Origin: Nitrospirota bacterium
GTDB taxonomy: Bacteria > Nitrospirota > Nitrospiria > Nitrospirales > Nitrospiraceae
DNA length: 64,000 nucleotides
Reading direction: 5' to 3'
Assembly: GCA_016219645.1 (NCBI GenBank)
Contig: JACRLR010000016.1
Coordinates: forward strand, 1 to 64,000
The position numbers were made by a program, and so were the translations under genes. Each line of letters opens with the position of its first letter. Within the stretch, counting starts at the first letter, position 1. This document shows positions 9,495 through 17,712 of the stretch, piece by piece. The notes below the pieces were generated by a model. That model was not told the origin of the DNA. It did not search any database and saw only the letters and a list, made by a program, of their open reading frames with translations.

Positions 9495-10553
9495 ATGGGC
9501 TTGAATCTGTTGTTGGTGTTTATCCCGATCGCCGTGGGGCTCGACTGGTATGGCGCCAACCCTGTCATGGTGTTTGCCGCTGCGGCGCTCGCGATCATCC
9601 CGCTGGCCGGCTTAATGGGGCGCGCCACGGAACATCTCTCGACCTATGTCGGGGCCACCATCGGCGGCCTGCTGAGCGCGTCCCTCGGAAATGCCCCGGA
9701 GCTGATCATCTCAGGCTTTGCGCTGAAAGAGGGGCTTGTCGATGTCGTCAAGGCGTCGATCACCGGTTCGATTCTCGGCAATACGCTCTTCTCCCTCGGC
9801 CTGTCGATGATCATCGGCGGGTGGGGCAGGGAACGTCAGCGGTTCAATCCCACCGTCGCGGGCATGAGCGGAGGACTCTTGTTCGTGGCGGCGGTCGCAC
9901 TGCTGATCCCGGCCATGTTTCATTTCGCGAGCGGCAAAGAGCGCGAAGTGAGCATGGAAATCGCGGTCGTGCTCTTTGTCGTCTATATATTGAGTCTGGT
10001 GTTTACGCTCAAGACCCATCGGCAGCTTCTTCAGCCCGAGCCTGCTGCGTCCGGCGTGGCGGAGTCGCACGAAGCCTCGCACGAAGCTTCATGGAGCAAA
10101 GGGAAGTCCATCGGCGTGCTGGCCGGTGTGACTATCGTGATCGCCGTCGTGAGTGAAATCCTCGTCGGGGCGATCGAGCCTGCGTCTGCCTCGATCGGAA
10201 TGACGCCGATTTTCACGGGCATCATTTTTCTCGCGCTGGTCGGCAATGCCGCAGAGACCATGAATGCCGTGGGGTTCGCCCGCAAGGACCAGATGGATTT
10301 ATCGTTCGGCATCGCGGTCGGGGCCAGCACGCAGGTGGCATTGTTCGTGGCCCCCGTGCTCGTGTTTGCGGGCTATCTGATGGGGAAACCCATGGATCTT
10401 CACTTCACCGCCTTTGAGATCGTGGCGATCGTCCTCGCCGTCGCCATCGTCAGCCGCCAGACGTCTGACGGAGAGTCTCACTGGATGGGGGGAGTGATGC
10501 TGATGGCCGTCTATCTGATGCTCGCGATCGGGTTTTTCTTTCTACCGGCATGA
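9495..10553 (+). CDS. Ca2+/H+ antiporter, CAX family
   Basis: 352 residues from ATG 9495, with GAAAGGAAAG upstream; the longer open frame starts in repeat DNA. It is an integral inner-membrane protein of about ten to eleven hydrophobic segments. It has the two inverted cation-binding repeats of the CaCA superfamily: GNAPELIISGFALKEG followed by VKASITGSILGNTLFSLG, and GNAAETMNAVGFARKD followed by LSFGIAVGASTQVALFVAP. The acidic residues in GNAPE and GNAAE are the expected ion ligands. A short cytosolic linker (HRQLLQPEPAASG and onward) joins the halves. The role is calcium extrusion driven by the proton gradient. Confidence 0.92.
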   Translation: MGLNLLLVFIPIAVGLDWYGANPVMVFAAAALAIIPLAGLMGRATEHLSTYVGATIGGLLSASLGNAPELIISGFALKEGLVDVVKASITGSILGNTLFSLGLSMIIGGWGRERQRFNPTVAGMSGGLLFVAAVALLIPAMFHFASGKEREVSMEIAVVLFVVYILSLVFTLKTHRQLLQPEPAASGVAESHEASHEASWSKGKSIGVLAGVTIVIAVVSEILVGAIEPASASIGMTPIFTGIIFLALVGNAAETMNAVGFARKDQMDLSFGIAVGASTQVALFVAPVLVFAGYLMGKPMDLHFTAFEIVAIVLAVAIVSRQTSDGESHWMGGVMLMAVYLMLAIGFFFLPA

Positions 10554-10594
10554 GGGGGCGACTCGACAGTCCAGATAGCTCACAGTCCGGTCGG

Positions 10595-10906
10595 CTAGAG
10601 CATAATCGCAAGGAGGATTGCGCCCACGACCAGCAACTTGATGAACGCATTCTCTTTTTCCAGTGACTGGACGCGGTTCATGAGATCGGCAGGAGAAGGG
10701 GGTTGTGCAACTTGCGCGGCGGGCGCTGGTACGGTGCTGCTCTTAACTTTGGGCCGGCTCTGCGGTGCGGGTGTCCGGGCGCTGTCAGCGGAGGGACCAG
10801 CGGATCGAGCTAGGGCTGCGGACGGTGACTTGTTCCACCGGTCCTGTTTGGGATCAGGTGGAAGCGTGTCCAGCGGATTGACGCCGATTGTCTTGCGCTT
10901 AGCCAT
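10595..10906 (-). CDS. Small protein with C-terminal membrane anchor, next to ParA
   Basis: About 103 residues from ATG 10906; a GTG four codons upstream is also possible. It begins MAKRKTIGVNPLDTLPPD, a start I associate with small proteins encoded beside ParA. A Pro/Ala/Ser-rich linker follows, then a short coiled coil (LMNRVQSLEKENAFIKLL) and a terminal hydrophobic helix (LLVVGAILLAIML). It lies 52 bases after the parA stop on the same strand and probably shares its operon, perhaps as a membrane tether or a ParA partner. The function is inferred from position only. Confidence 0.65.
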   Translation of the reverse strand: MAKRKTIGVNPLDTLPPDPKQDRWNKSPSAALARSAGPSADSARTPAPQSRPKVKSSTVPAPAAQVAQPPSPADLMNRVQSLEKENAFIKLLVVGAILLAIML

Positions 10907-10957
10907 CAGCCCTTTCACTTGGTGTGACAGGATTCGAGATTTTTGCGCACGGGAAAA

Positions 10958-11728
10958 TTATGCCATGGGTCCGTTCTCTTGTCGGATCACGTCGCTCGAC
11001 AGCTTCCGGTAGTCCACCGCTCCGGCACAGAACGGATCATAGCGATCGATGGATTGGCAGAACGAGGGACACTCGGCCAGACGAACGTTTTCCCGAATCA
11101 TCGTGTCGTATACGAGCGGACCGAAACGGCTTCGGAGTTGCTCGACCACTTCCAGCCCGTGGCGGGTTCTCGCATCGACGCGGCAGGCGAGAATGCCGGC
11201 TATTTTAATATCGGGATTGAGTCGCTCCTTGACGACCTCGACAGCTTGGAGCAGCCGCGCAAGTCCACCGAGACCCATGACATGGCACTCCACGGGAACG
11301 AGCACCTCCTTGGCCGCGACCAACACGTTGGTCACCAGGATACCGAGTGTGGGAGGACAGTCGATGAGGATATAGTGCCACGGTCCCTTCAGCGCGGCGA
11401 GTCGCTGACGGAGAATCGATTCCGCTTCGACTGTACTCGCGAGAGCCTTCTCAGCTCCGACCAGCCACGCAGAAGATGGAATCACCTCGACCCCTTCGGC
11501 CGATGACGGTTGAACCAGCCCGGAGAGTGCCAGTCCGCCGGTGAAGACGTCCAGCAGGCCTCGCCCACCGTCTTTCACGCCGAGCCAACTCGACGCGGAC
11601 GCTTGCGGATCGAGATCCAGCACGAGCACCCGCCGACCCTGCCTGCCCAATGCCGCCGCCAAGTTGACAGTGGTGGTGGTCTTGGCGCTTCCGCCTTTTT
11701 GATTGATGATGGCGATCAGGCGCATCAT
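10958..11728 (-). CDS. parA: ParA/Soj-family partition ATPase
   Basis: About 256 residues from ATG 11728 (MMRLIAIINQKGGSAKTTTTVNLA). It has the deviant Walker A KGGSAKTTT with its signature lysine, the A' motif (VLVLDLDPQASASSWLG), and the B motif (YILIDCPPTLGILVTNVLVAA). The length fits the small chromosomal ParA/Soj type without an N-terminal helix-turn-helix. Such ATPases position DNA, protein arrays or organelles along the nucleoid. No parB is adjacent; only the small anchored protein follows. A start further upstream (ATG 11767, preceded by few usable signals) is possible but would add a non-conserved tail. Confidence 0.88.
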   Translation of the reverse strand: MMRLIAIINQKGGSAKTTTTVNLAAALGRQGRRVLVLDLDPQASASSWLGVKDGGRGLLDVFTGGLALSGLVQPSSAEGVEVIPSSAWLVGAEKALASTVEAESILRQRLAALKGPWHYILIDCPPTLGILVTNVLVAAKEVLVPVECHVMGLGGLARLLQAVEVVKERLNPDIKIAGILACRVDARTRHGLEVVEQLRSRFGPLVYDTMIRENVRLAECPSFCQSIDRYDPFCAGAVDYRKLSSDVIRQENGPMA

Positions 11729-11860
11729 GATCGGTAGGTTCCGCAAACCCTCGCACCTTTCCTTCATGGCGCGAGGCGGCATTCTATCTGACTTTCCTGC
11801 CACTGGCAACGCGCGCTCTTGGCATGAATCGATAGGAGTTCGTTGAGCTTTTCGAAGAAG

Positions 11861-11890
11861 TTGACTTCGGGGAAATAGTTCCTCTAGACT
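11861..11890 (+). promoter_or_regulatory. Candidate sigma-70 promoter
   Basis: TTGACT and TAGACT are separated by 18 bases, 65 bases before the start of the next gene at 11956. It is the only good hexamer pair I saw ahead of the DUF5132/P-type ATPase cluster. Read by eye only. Confidence 0.35.
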
Positions 11891-11955
11891 GAGTACGGTT
11901 GAACGCGTAGCAGACTCTTCAGCAGAAGGATGAGCGAACAGAAAAGGAGGGAGTT

Positions 11956-12225
11956 ATGGAAGTTATTATCGGCAGCGTAGCCGGTTTGGTAGTCGGTGCA
12001 GTCGCGACGAAGGTGCTCACGGGTGTTGCGTCAAGCGTAGGAACCGTGGTGTGGGCTGCGGCAAAAGAAGTGGTCAAGGGCGGGCTGGTTGTCCAGGAAG
12101 CTGTGACCGATATGTGCTCCGGAGGGGGTAGCTACTTCAGCGATTTAGTTGCCGAAGCCAAAGCTGAACTGGCTGCGCCTCAGACTGGAGCAACCGTGCC
12201 GGCTAAGGCGCATGCGGCTCATTAA
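11956..12225 (+). CDS. Small DUF5132-like membrane-associated protein
   Basis: 89 residues with a strong ribosome-binding site (AAAAGGAGGGAGTT). An N-terminal hydrophobic Gly/Val/Ala helix (residues 5-35, IGSVAGLVVGAVATKVLTGVASSVGTVVWAA) is followed by AKEVVKGGLVVQEAV and an amphipathic tail SYFSDLVAEAKAELA. The core KE-x-x-KGG-(I/L)-V plus -F-x-DL-(V/L)-AEAK-E- is shared with the two proteins that follow. I associate this pattern with DUF5132 proteins found beside HMA-domain P-type ATPases. It may be a small regulatory or structural partner of the pump at 13550; this is inference from position. Confidence 0.7.
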   Translation: MEVIIGSVAGLVVGAVATKVLTGVASSVGTVVWAAAKEVVKGGLVVQEAVTDMCSGGGSYFSDLVAEAKAELAAPQTGATVPAKAHAAH

Positions 12226-12616
12226 AGTCTGAAGCAAGTCCGTCAGGGACTGTTCTCACATTTCTTTCGGGGCAAACCTTCTCATGGTTATTCAGGTAGC
12301 CTGAGGATCGATCGTGGATATTCCCTTCGAGCAGTGCTATGTGACTTGTCGACCGCGACCGCGAACCCATACTACATCCTCCCCCCCCCCCCCGTATACG
12401 CACGACACTCCCTCAACCAAAGTTAGAGTGCGCTCCCGCACATCCAGCGGGAGGCTGTTCGTTTCAACTTAAGATCTTATCAGATCATCTGTACCCCCCC
12501 CCCTTAAGATGGGTGTCATCTCAACCATGCCTGTATTGAAACTTATCTAAGGAACTTATAGAGTCAACCCCCTATCCCGTTTTTCAAGCACGTCGGTATC
12601 TAATAGGAGGTCAGCC
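12226..12616. other. Non-coding gap with two poly-C tracts
   Basis: Contains thirteen consecutive C at 12381-12393 and ten at 12494-12503, flanked by AT-rich sequence. I see no gene. The second tract lies about 115 bases before the next start codon, close enough for slippage to change promoter or leader spacing. Confidence 0.7.
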
Positions 12617-12832
12617 ATGGAGCGCATCGTATCAGGGATCGGATCTATTCTTCGTCCCATTGCCAAAGAACTGATCAAGGGGGGAATCGTTCTGGCTGAC
12701 AACGTCGCTGAACTCGCCTCTGAGACGGGCGAGAAGTTTAAGGATCTCCTCGCCGAGGCAAAGTCCGAGATGGAAACATCGAAGACCCAGGCACAGGCGA
12801 CGAATCAGACTGATGGAAAAGACGGTCATTAA
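12617..12832 (+). CDS. Small DUF5132-like protein, duplicate 1
   Basis: 71 residues from ATG 12617, with AGGAGG eight bases upstream. The sequence ERIVSGIGSILRPIAKELIK, GGIVLADNVAELASETGEKF, KDLLAEAKSE is an amphipathic or hydrophobic helix pair followed by a charged tail. It is almost identical, in protein and DNA, to the C-terminal half of the protein at 12995-13384, so one arose from the other by tandem duplication. It shares the KE-x-x-KGG-IV core with the gene at 11956. Confidence 0.78.
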   Translation: MERIVSGIGSILRPIAKELIKGGIVLADNVAELASETGEKFKDLLAEAKSEMETSKTQAQATNQTDGKDGH

Positions 12833-12994
12833 AGACAGCACGTTTGGACTGCCTGTAGTTGCGTGAAGTAGGTACGGGGTGATCAGTTCGTCCGGGCGTG
12901 CGCGCCGGCGCCGGTATTGATTGAGCCGCGCGGTGGGGCTCGAAACTTGATTCAGGAAGGCGAGTGCCGACCTTGTTTCCTGAGGAGGCGTTTC

Positions 12995-13384
12995 ATGGCC
13001 AGGGAAAAGAAAAAGACCGGAGATCAGGGCAGGCCCAGGGTGATTGTGAAGCGAGACGAATCAGGTGCTGAGGCTGTCCAGAAGAAACCTGATCATCCCC
13101 CTACTCTCCATCAGGACACCGGCAGCCTTGCTGAAGACGTTGACGCGACGAAGGCGACTTCCACGTCAGCGGAACGCATCGTATCAGGGATTGCGGCCGC
13201 TTTCCGTCCTATTGCCAAAGAACTGATCAAGGGGGGAATCGTTCTGGCTGACAACGTCGCTGAACTTGCCTCTGAGACGGGTGAGAAGTTTAAGGATCTT
13301 CTCGCCGAGGCAAAGTCCGAGTTGGAGACGTCGAAGTCTCAGGCACAGGAGACGGAGAAGACTGATGGCAAGGACGGCAGTTAA
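12995..13384 (+). CDS. DUF5132-like protein with basic N-terminal extension, duplicate 2
   Basis: 129 residues from ATG 12995 (TGAGGAGGCGTTTC upstream). Residues 1-60 are a lysine- and arginine-rich, low-complexity extension (MAREKKKTGDQGRPRVIVK and onward) absent from duplicate 1. From about residue 61 it copies duplicate 1 (ERIVSGIAAAFRPIAKELIK and onward) with few changes. The basic arm could bind nucleic acid or anionic lipid; nothing in the sequence decides this. It lies about 165 bases before the P-type ATPase and is likely part of the same unit. Confidence 0.78.
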   Translation: MAREKKKTGDQGRPRVIVKRDESGAEAVQKKPDHPPTLHQDTGSLAEDVDATKATSTSAERIVSGIAAAFRPIAKELIKGGIVLADNVAELASETGEKFKDLLAEAKSELETSKSQAQETEKTDGKDGS

Positions 13385-13549
13385 GGACTGAGTGGATGGA
13401 CTGTTTGCAGTCGAGAGCAGGCATCATCGGGGCGATTGAGAATTGTCCACTCGCAAGCAGCCGACATTGGTCGATTAGCAACGTGGTATTCACATGTGGA
13501 GTTGAGGGAGGCAGTGGCCGACTGCGGCCCGGAAGGGGTATTCCTCATC

Positions 13550-15979
13550 ATGGAATCGATTCACACTGGAACGCGAGTCGAGAAGGTTCGAAAAAGACGG
13601 AGTACATTACACCAGGAAGATGGCCAGGGGAACCGCGATGCCTTCTCTCTGCTCACGAATGGAAGTGAGCGAGATGCGCTCTCGACTCTGATACCTCATC
13701 ACATACCACCGCGCCAGAAAAATGGGGATCACCCTTCTGCCCCGGCAACGACCGTTGAACCAGTCACAACGCCTGCGAAGCTGACTGATACGCTGGCTGA
13801 TACCAGCGTGGTCCATGCCATTCGCGGGCGCGTTCGATTGCGCGTACCGGCGCTTAAAACCTTCCCCGGCTTGGCCGACCCGCTGCAGCGGCTTCTCAGG
13901 GACCAGCCCGGAGTGATCGACGTCACGGTGAACGATTGGTGTCACAGTGTGACGGTCGTCTGCGATCCCTCCACATGGACATCCGACAGGCTCTGCCTGT
14001 GGGTGCAATTACTCAATCCGGCAGAGGTCATATCGTACAAATCAGCGAATGAACCGGCAGCTCAGGCACAGGCCTCGACTGACGAGGCGGGCAATGAACT
14101 CTGGTATTCGAGCGCCGGCATCTGTCTGGTGTTCCTCGTCCAGCCGCTGGCGGCCCCGCTGGTGCCGCTGTTGCTTCTGGCCAGTGCTCTGCCGATGCTC
14201 AAGCGGGCCCATCGCTCGTTGTCCGAAGACGGCAAACTGAACGTCGATGTGCTGGATGCCTCCGCCACTTCGTTGCTCGTCGTGCAAGGCGCCTTCCCGA
14301 TGGCGATCTTCATGGTCTGGCTCATCAACGTGGCGGACGTGATTCGAGACCTCACCATGCTGCGGTCGAAGAAGGCGATTGAGGAAATCCTCGGTTTCCA
14401 GAACATCGAGGCCTGGGTCGTGCGGGACGGACAAAAAATACGTGTCAGCGTGGCAGAGGTTCAACCCGGCGAGACAGTGGTGGTCTATCCGGGTGAGCGT
14501 ATTGCCGTTGACGGGACCGTGCTCAGCGGCAAGGCCCTGGTGGACCAGGCTGCGCTCACCGGCGAATCGCTTCCGGTCGAGAAGGAAGAGGGTGCCCTCG
14601 TATACGCCGCCACGGTGGTTCGGGAAGGCAAACTCTATATCTGCGCCGAGCGGATCGGAAGCGCAACCGAGGCGGCTCAGATTCTGCGGCTCGTGGAAGC
14701 GGCGCCTGCTCGTGAGACCAAAATCCAGAATTACGCCGTCAAGTGGGCGAACGATCTCGTACCCTACAGCTTCGTGGGAAGCGCCATCGGAGCGGTGATG
14801 GGCGGCGGTCTCCCGGGCGCGGCTGCTGTCCTCGTCGTCGACTACGGAACCGGAATCAGGATTGCGGCCCCCACGACCGTGTTATCTGCCATGACGAAGG
14901 CGATCCGGAACGGAATTCTGATCAAAGGAGGGCGGGCTCTGGAAAACCTCGCGGAAGTGGATGCCGTGGTCTTCGACAAGACCGGCACCTTGACCACGGG
15001 GCATCCCGACGTCCTGGAAGTAGTGCCGGTCAATTCCAGCACAGTCGATGAAGTGCTGGCGCTGGCCGCTGCAGCGGAACGGCGGTTGACGCATCCTGTG
15101 GCGAACGCCATCGTCCGGGCAGCAGAGGCCAGACAGGTGACGATTCCGGAGCGGACGACATCGGATTACAGCCTGGGTCTCGGCGTCGAAGCGATCGTGG
15201 ACAATTCGGTGGTTCTTGTGGGAAGTCCCAGGTTCATGACCCTTCGGGGGCTGACCCTGTCACCGGTAGTGCAGGACTACATCTCGAGATTCCAGCAACA
15301 GGCGATCTCTCCGCTCTGCGTGGCGCAGGATGGCTCAGTCATCGGATTACTGGCTATCTCCGACCCGGTGCGGCCCGAGGCACGGGATGTCGTCCAGGCG
15401 CTGAGGGATCGGGGAATCAAACATATTGTGATGCTCACCGGCGATCACACCGATGTCGCCAGGAGAATCGCCGCGGAGCTCGGAATCACCGAGTACCTGG
15501 CCGAAGTGTTTCCGGGAGACAAGTCTGAGGCAGTCCAACGCCTGCAACGGGAGGGCTTCAAAGTCGCGGTCGTCGGAGACGGGGTCAACGACTCGCCGAT
15601 GCTGGCCTATGCCGATGTCGGTATTGCTGTCGAGGGAGGCACGGAGGCAGCGCGGGAAACGGCGCCGGTGGTACTCTTGCACGGGGGGCTCTGGAAGGTT
15701 CCCCTCGCGATCGACATCGGCCGCGAAACGGTCGCGTTGATCAAGCAGAATTGGAACATCATTGCGATTCCCAACACGATCGCAGCCGCGCTGGCCTGCA
15801 TCGCCTTGCTCGGACCGATCGGGGCCACGCTGCTCAGTAACGGGTCGGCGATTGTCGCGACACTCAACGGCCTGCGTCCGATCATGGAGCAGCAGCCGAT
15901 CAAGGTGGTCTCTCCGGCGCGTGAAGGCGCAAAACTCTTGCCTGCGCCTGCTGCCGAGAAGCTAGTCCTCGCGGGATGA
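13550..15979 (+). CDS. P1B-like P-type ATPase with HMA_2 domain and no CPC metal motif
   Basis: About 809 residues from ATG 13550; the start is uncertain because the frame is open to 13436. Residues 86-160 form an HMA_2-like domain (VHAIRGRVRLRVPAL and onward) lacking a CxxC metal site. The catalytic parts are complete: a TGES loop near 335, phosphorylated D476 in DKTGTLT, a Thr-Gly-Asp motif (LTGD), and GDGVNDSP near 676. The sixth membrane helix, where metal pumps carry CPC or SPC, reads VLVVDYGTGIRIAAPTTV, so both cysteines are replaced. The substrate is therefore not the usual Cu or Zn, or binding differs. Neighbours are DUF5132-like proteins and a second HMA_2 protein. Confidence 0.85.
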   Translation: MESIHTGTRVEKVRKRRSTLHQEDGQGNRDAFSLLTNGSERDALSTLIPHHIPPRQKNGDHPSAPATTVEPVTTPAKLTDTLADTSVVHAIRGRVRLRVPALKTFPGLADPLQRLLRDQPGVIDVTVNDWCHSVTVVCDPSTWTSDRLCLWVQLLNPAEVISYKSANEPAAQAQASTDEAGNELWYSSAGICLVFLVQPLAAPLVPLLLLASALPMLKRAHRSLSEDGKLNVDVLDASATSLLVVQGAFPMAIFMVWLINVADVIRDLTMLRSKKAIEEILGFQNIEAWVVRDGQKIRVSVAEVQPGETVVVYPGERIAVDGTVLSGKALVDQAALTGESLPVEKEEGALVYAATVVREGKLYICAERIGSATEAAQILRLVEAAPARETKIQNYAVKWANDLVPYSFVGSAIGAVMGGGLPGAAAVLVVDYGTGIRIAAPTTVLSAMTKAIRNGILIKGGRALENLAEVDAVVFDKTGTLTTGHPDVLEVVPVNSSTVDEVLALAAAAERRLTHPVANAIVRAAEARQVTIPERTTSDYSLGLGVEAIVDNSVVLVGSPRFMTLRGLTLSPVVQDYISRFQQQAISPLCVAQDGSVIGLLAISDPVRPEARDVVQALRDRGIKHIVMLTGDHTDVARRIAAELGITEYLAEVFPGDKSEAVQRLQREGFKVAVVGDGVNDSPMLAYADVGIAVEGGTEAARETAPVVLLHGGLWKVPLAIDIGRETVALIKQNWNIIAIPNTIAAALACIALLGPIGATLLSNGSAIVATLNGLRPIMEQQPIKVVSPAREGAKLLPAPAAEKLVLAG

Positions 15980-15992
15980 TGAGGTTGTACGA

Positions 15993-16670
15993 ATGGCTCG
16001 GGACGATATGAGCGCATCCGATGCGCTGCTTGAAGGAGTCAACAACCCTTTGATTACACCTGCGCGTGTTTCAGGAGAGGATCGGCTCGCGCCAGTCAAA
16101 CGCGACGGACCATTGGTGGCTACCGATGTCATCCATTCGATTCCCGGGCGCGTCCGGTTGCGTGTGCCGGCGCTCAAAGCCGATTCGAACCTGGTTCGCG
16201 GACTACAAGGATTGCTGTCGGCGCAAGCTGGTGTGACTGAAGTCACTGTTGCGTCAGTCTGCCAGAGTGTGACGGTCGTGCACGATCCGGCGCGGTGGAC
16301 CCCGGAGTCGCTGTGCATATTTCTACAAAGCCGCAATTGCGAAGAACTCGATCAGTACGCATCAGCCGTCTTGCCGGACGAGGCAACCAGTTCGTTTGCG
16401 AAGACCTGGCTGCAACCGTGGCGATACCTGAATACGGCCGAAGATAGCCCTGATTCCGGGGGTGTGCCTCAGACAGCCGGGCCAGCCAAGTCCGGCTATT
16501 GGAAGGTGGGATATGCCAGCATGGTTGTGGGAGTTGCTTTGTTTGCTGTGCCGGGAGTTCCGGGCGTACCGTTCCTGATCCTGTCCACGTACTGCTTTTC
16601 CAAGGCCACCATCTTCAAAGCAGGCGATGAGCCTGAAGCCGGAGAGCGAGTTCCCAAAGCAGGGCAGTAG
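15993..16670 (+). CDS. HMA_2-domain protein with DUF454-like membrane tail
   Basis: 225 residues starting 13 bases after the P-type ATPase, so co-transcribed. Residues 40-110 (VIHSIPGRVRLRVPALKADS and onward, ending VTVVHDPARW) closely match the HMA_2 region of the pump upstream. The C-terminal part, SGYWKVGYASMVVGVALFAV, PGVPGVPFLILSTYCFSKAT, is a double membrane segment like the DUF454 (YbaN) family, with its PGVPGVPFL turn. The shared N-terminal domain suggests that both proteins recognise the same partner or ligand. No CxxC is present. Confidence 0.78.
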   Translation: MARDDMSASDALLEGVNNPLITPARVSGEDRLAPVKRDGPLVATDVIHSIPGRVRLRVPALKADSNLVRGLQGLLSAQAGVTEVTVASVCQSVTVVHDPARWTPESLCIFLQSRNCEELDQYASAVLPDEATSSFAKTWLQPWRYLNTAEDSPDSGGVPQTAGPAKSGYWKVGYASMVVGVALFAVPGVPGVPFLILSTYCFSKATIFKAGDEPEAGERVPKAGQ

Positions 16671-16723
16671 GTTTTCTCCTCTAAAGAAGACAGCTAGATA
16701 AATGGTGGTTAGACTATGACATG

Positions 16724-16767
16724 AAAGGGCCACTCACGTTCACTTTGTGAGCATGAGTGGCCCTTTT
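16724..16767 (+). terminator. Rho-independent terminator after the P-type ATPase operon
   Basis: Thirteen paired bases (AAAGGGCCACTCA with TGAGTGGCCCTTT) around a 17-base loop, ending in TTTT, 54 bases after the stop of the HMA_2/DUF454 gene. Its symmetry also allows it to serve the opposite strand. Confidence 0.85.
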
Positions 16768-16820
16768 GTGCAGTTTCTGTGCGGTTTGCAGACGCGCGGC
16801 CCATATGACCGTCGCCGGTC

Positions 16821-16904
16821 TTACAGGATGGCAACCGTCAGCAGAAATGCTGTGACCTCTAGCCCAAACCCAATGATGGATAGTATAAATCCTATAGTCT
16901 TCAT
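16821..16904 (-). CDS. 27-residue membrane peptide
   Basis: Reading ATG 16904 to TAA 16821 gives MKTIGFILSIIGF followed by GLEVTAFLLTVAIL. It is a single hydrophobic helix with one Lys at the start and one Glu in the middle. The ribosome-binding site, AAGGAGGAGCAAAC, is among the best in the window, which argues against a chance frame. It lies between the terminator of the P-type ATPase operon and the gene at 17314, facing the terminator. Small one-helix proteins often regulate membrane pumps, but no such role can be shown here. Confidence 0.6.
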   Translation of the reverse strand: MKTIGFILSIIGFGLEVTAFLLTVAIL

Positions 16905-17242
16905 GTTTGCTCCTCCTTGTGGGGTTCATGGCCTGATTTGAATCAAGCCCGTCTGTCATGGTTAGCATCGAGCAGCTTCTGTGCCAGGTTGTGTATTTAT
17001 GCAAAGAGGCTCCATAAGTACATGACTTCTCAGTAAGAACTGATGGTGAAGCGGAAGCAGATGTGCGTGAGAGAAGCATTTCGTCATCAAGCCGAGTGCC
17101 TGATCTACCATGCTGGGAGATGCTGTTCATGAACGAACCCTATGGCACCAACGTTCGACCACCTCTCGCAGGTTCGCTGCTCTCTCCTCGGCGACAGTGG
17201 CTGGCGTTGCCGAGATACCTCCATTGGAACATCTATACAAGC

Positions 17243-17258
17243 TACCTCCGTTGAGGTA
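17243..17258. promoter_or_regulatory. Short palindrome, possible operator
   Basis: TACCTC and GAGGTA are separated by CGTT, 55 bases before ATG 17314. A related TACCTCC(A)TTGG half lies about 27 bases upstream at 17216. It could be a repressor site for the gene at 17314. Weak evidence. Confidence 0.25.
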
Positions 17259-17313
17259 ATATTTGCGCGTTATTTTATTCAGTATGCAGGCCATGAAGGT
17301 GGAGGAGAGGGCT

Positions 17314-17679
17314 ATGGAAGAAAGCACAGCCGGTACGATGAACACAGAATCGGCGACTTCGACTGATTCTGTTGCTGCGGGCGGCAAGGGCGCATACCAG
17401 GTCCTAGAGGAAGGCTGGGAAGCGATAGGTACTGGAGTCCGGCATGTGTTTCACGCCCTCCCGGGCCACGGGACGATTCCTGGTTTTGCTTTAGGTGTTG
17501 GCGCGGCGATGGCGTTCGGCGTCGGGGAGTTGGTAGCGGGCTGCTTCACGGCTTATGTCAGCTATAGATATTTCGCGTATGGAGAATCGCTGAGCGAGGC
17601 GATTGAAAAGGCGATCAAGTTCGAGGCAGGCAAGCTTGAGGAGAAAGAGATCAACAAGCCTATTCCGAAGGACGTGTAA
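17314..17679 (+). CDS. Small membrane protein of unknown function
   Basis: 121 residues from ATG 17314, chosen for GGAGGAGAGGGCT upstream. A Ser/Thr-rich polar start is followed by AYQVLEEGWEAIGTGVRHVF, then a Gly/Ala-rich hydrophobic span (IPGFALGVGAAMAFGVGELV, AGCFTAYVSYRYFA), then a charged tail (SLSEAIEKAIKFEAGKLEEK). The architecture of a glycine-rich membrane helix plus an amphipathic acidic and basic tail resembles the small proteins at 11956-13384, so it may belong to the same functional group. I do not recognise a named family. Confidence 0.65.
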   Translation: MEESTAGTMNTESATSTDSVAAGGKGAYQVLEEGWEAIGTGVRHVFHALPGHGTIPGFALGVGAAMAFGVGELVAGCFTAYVSYRYFAYGESLSEAIEKAIKFEAGKLEEKEINKPIPKDV

Positions 17680-17712
17680 CGTTTCGCGCAGACATCAAGG
17701 GCCGCATCACGA

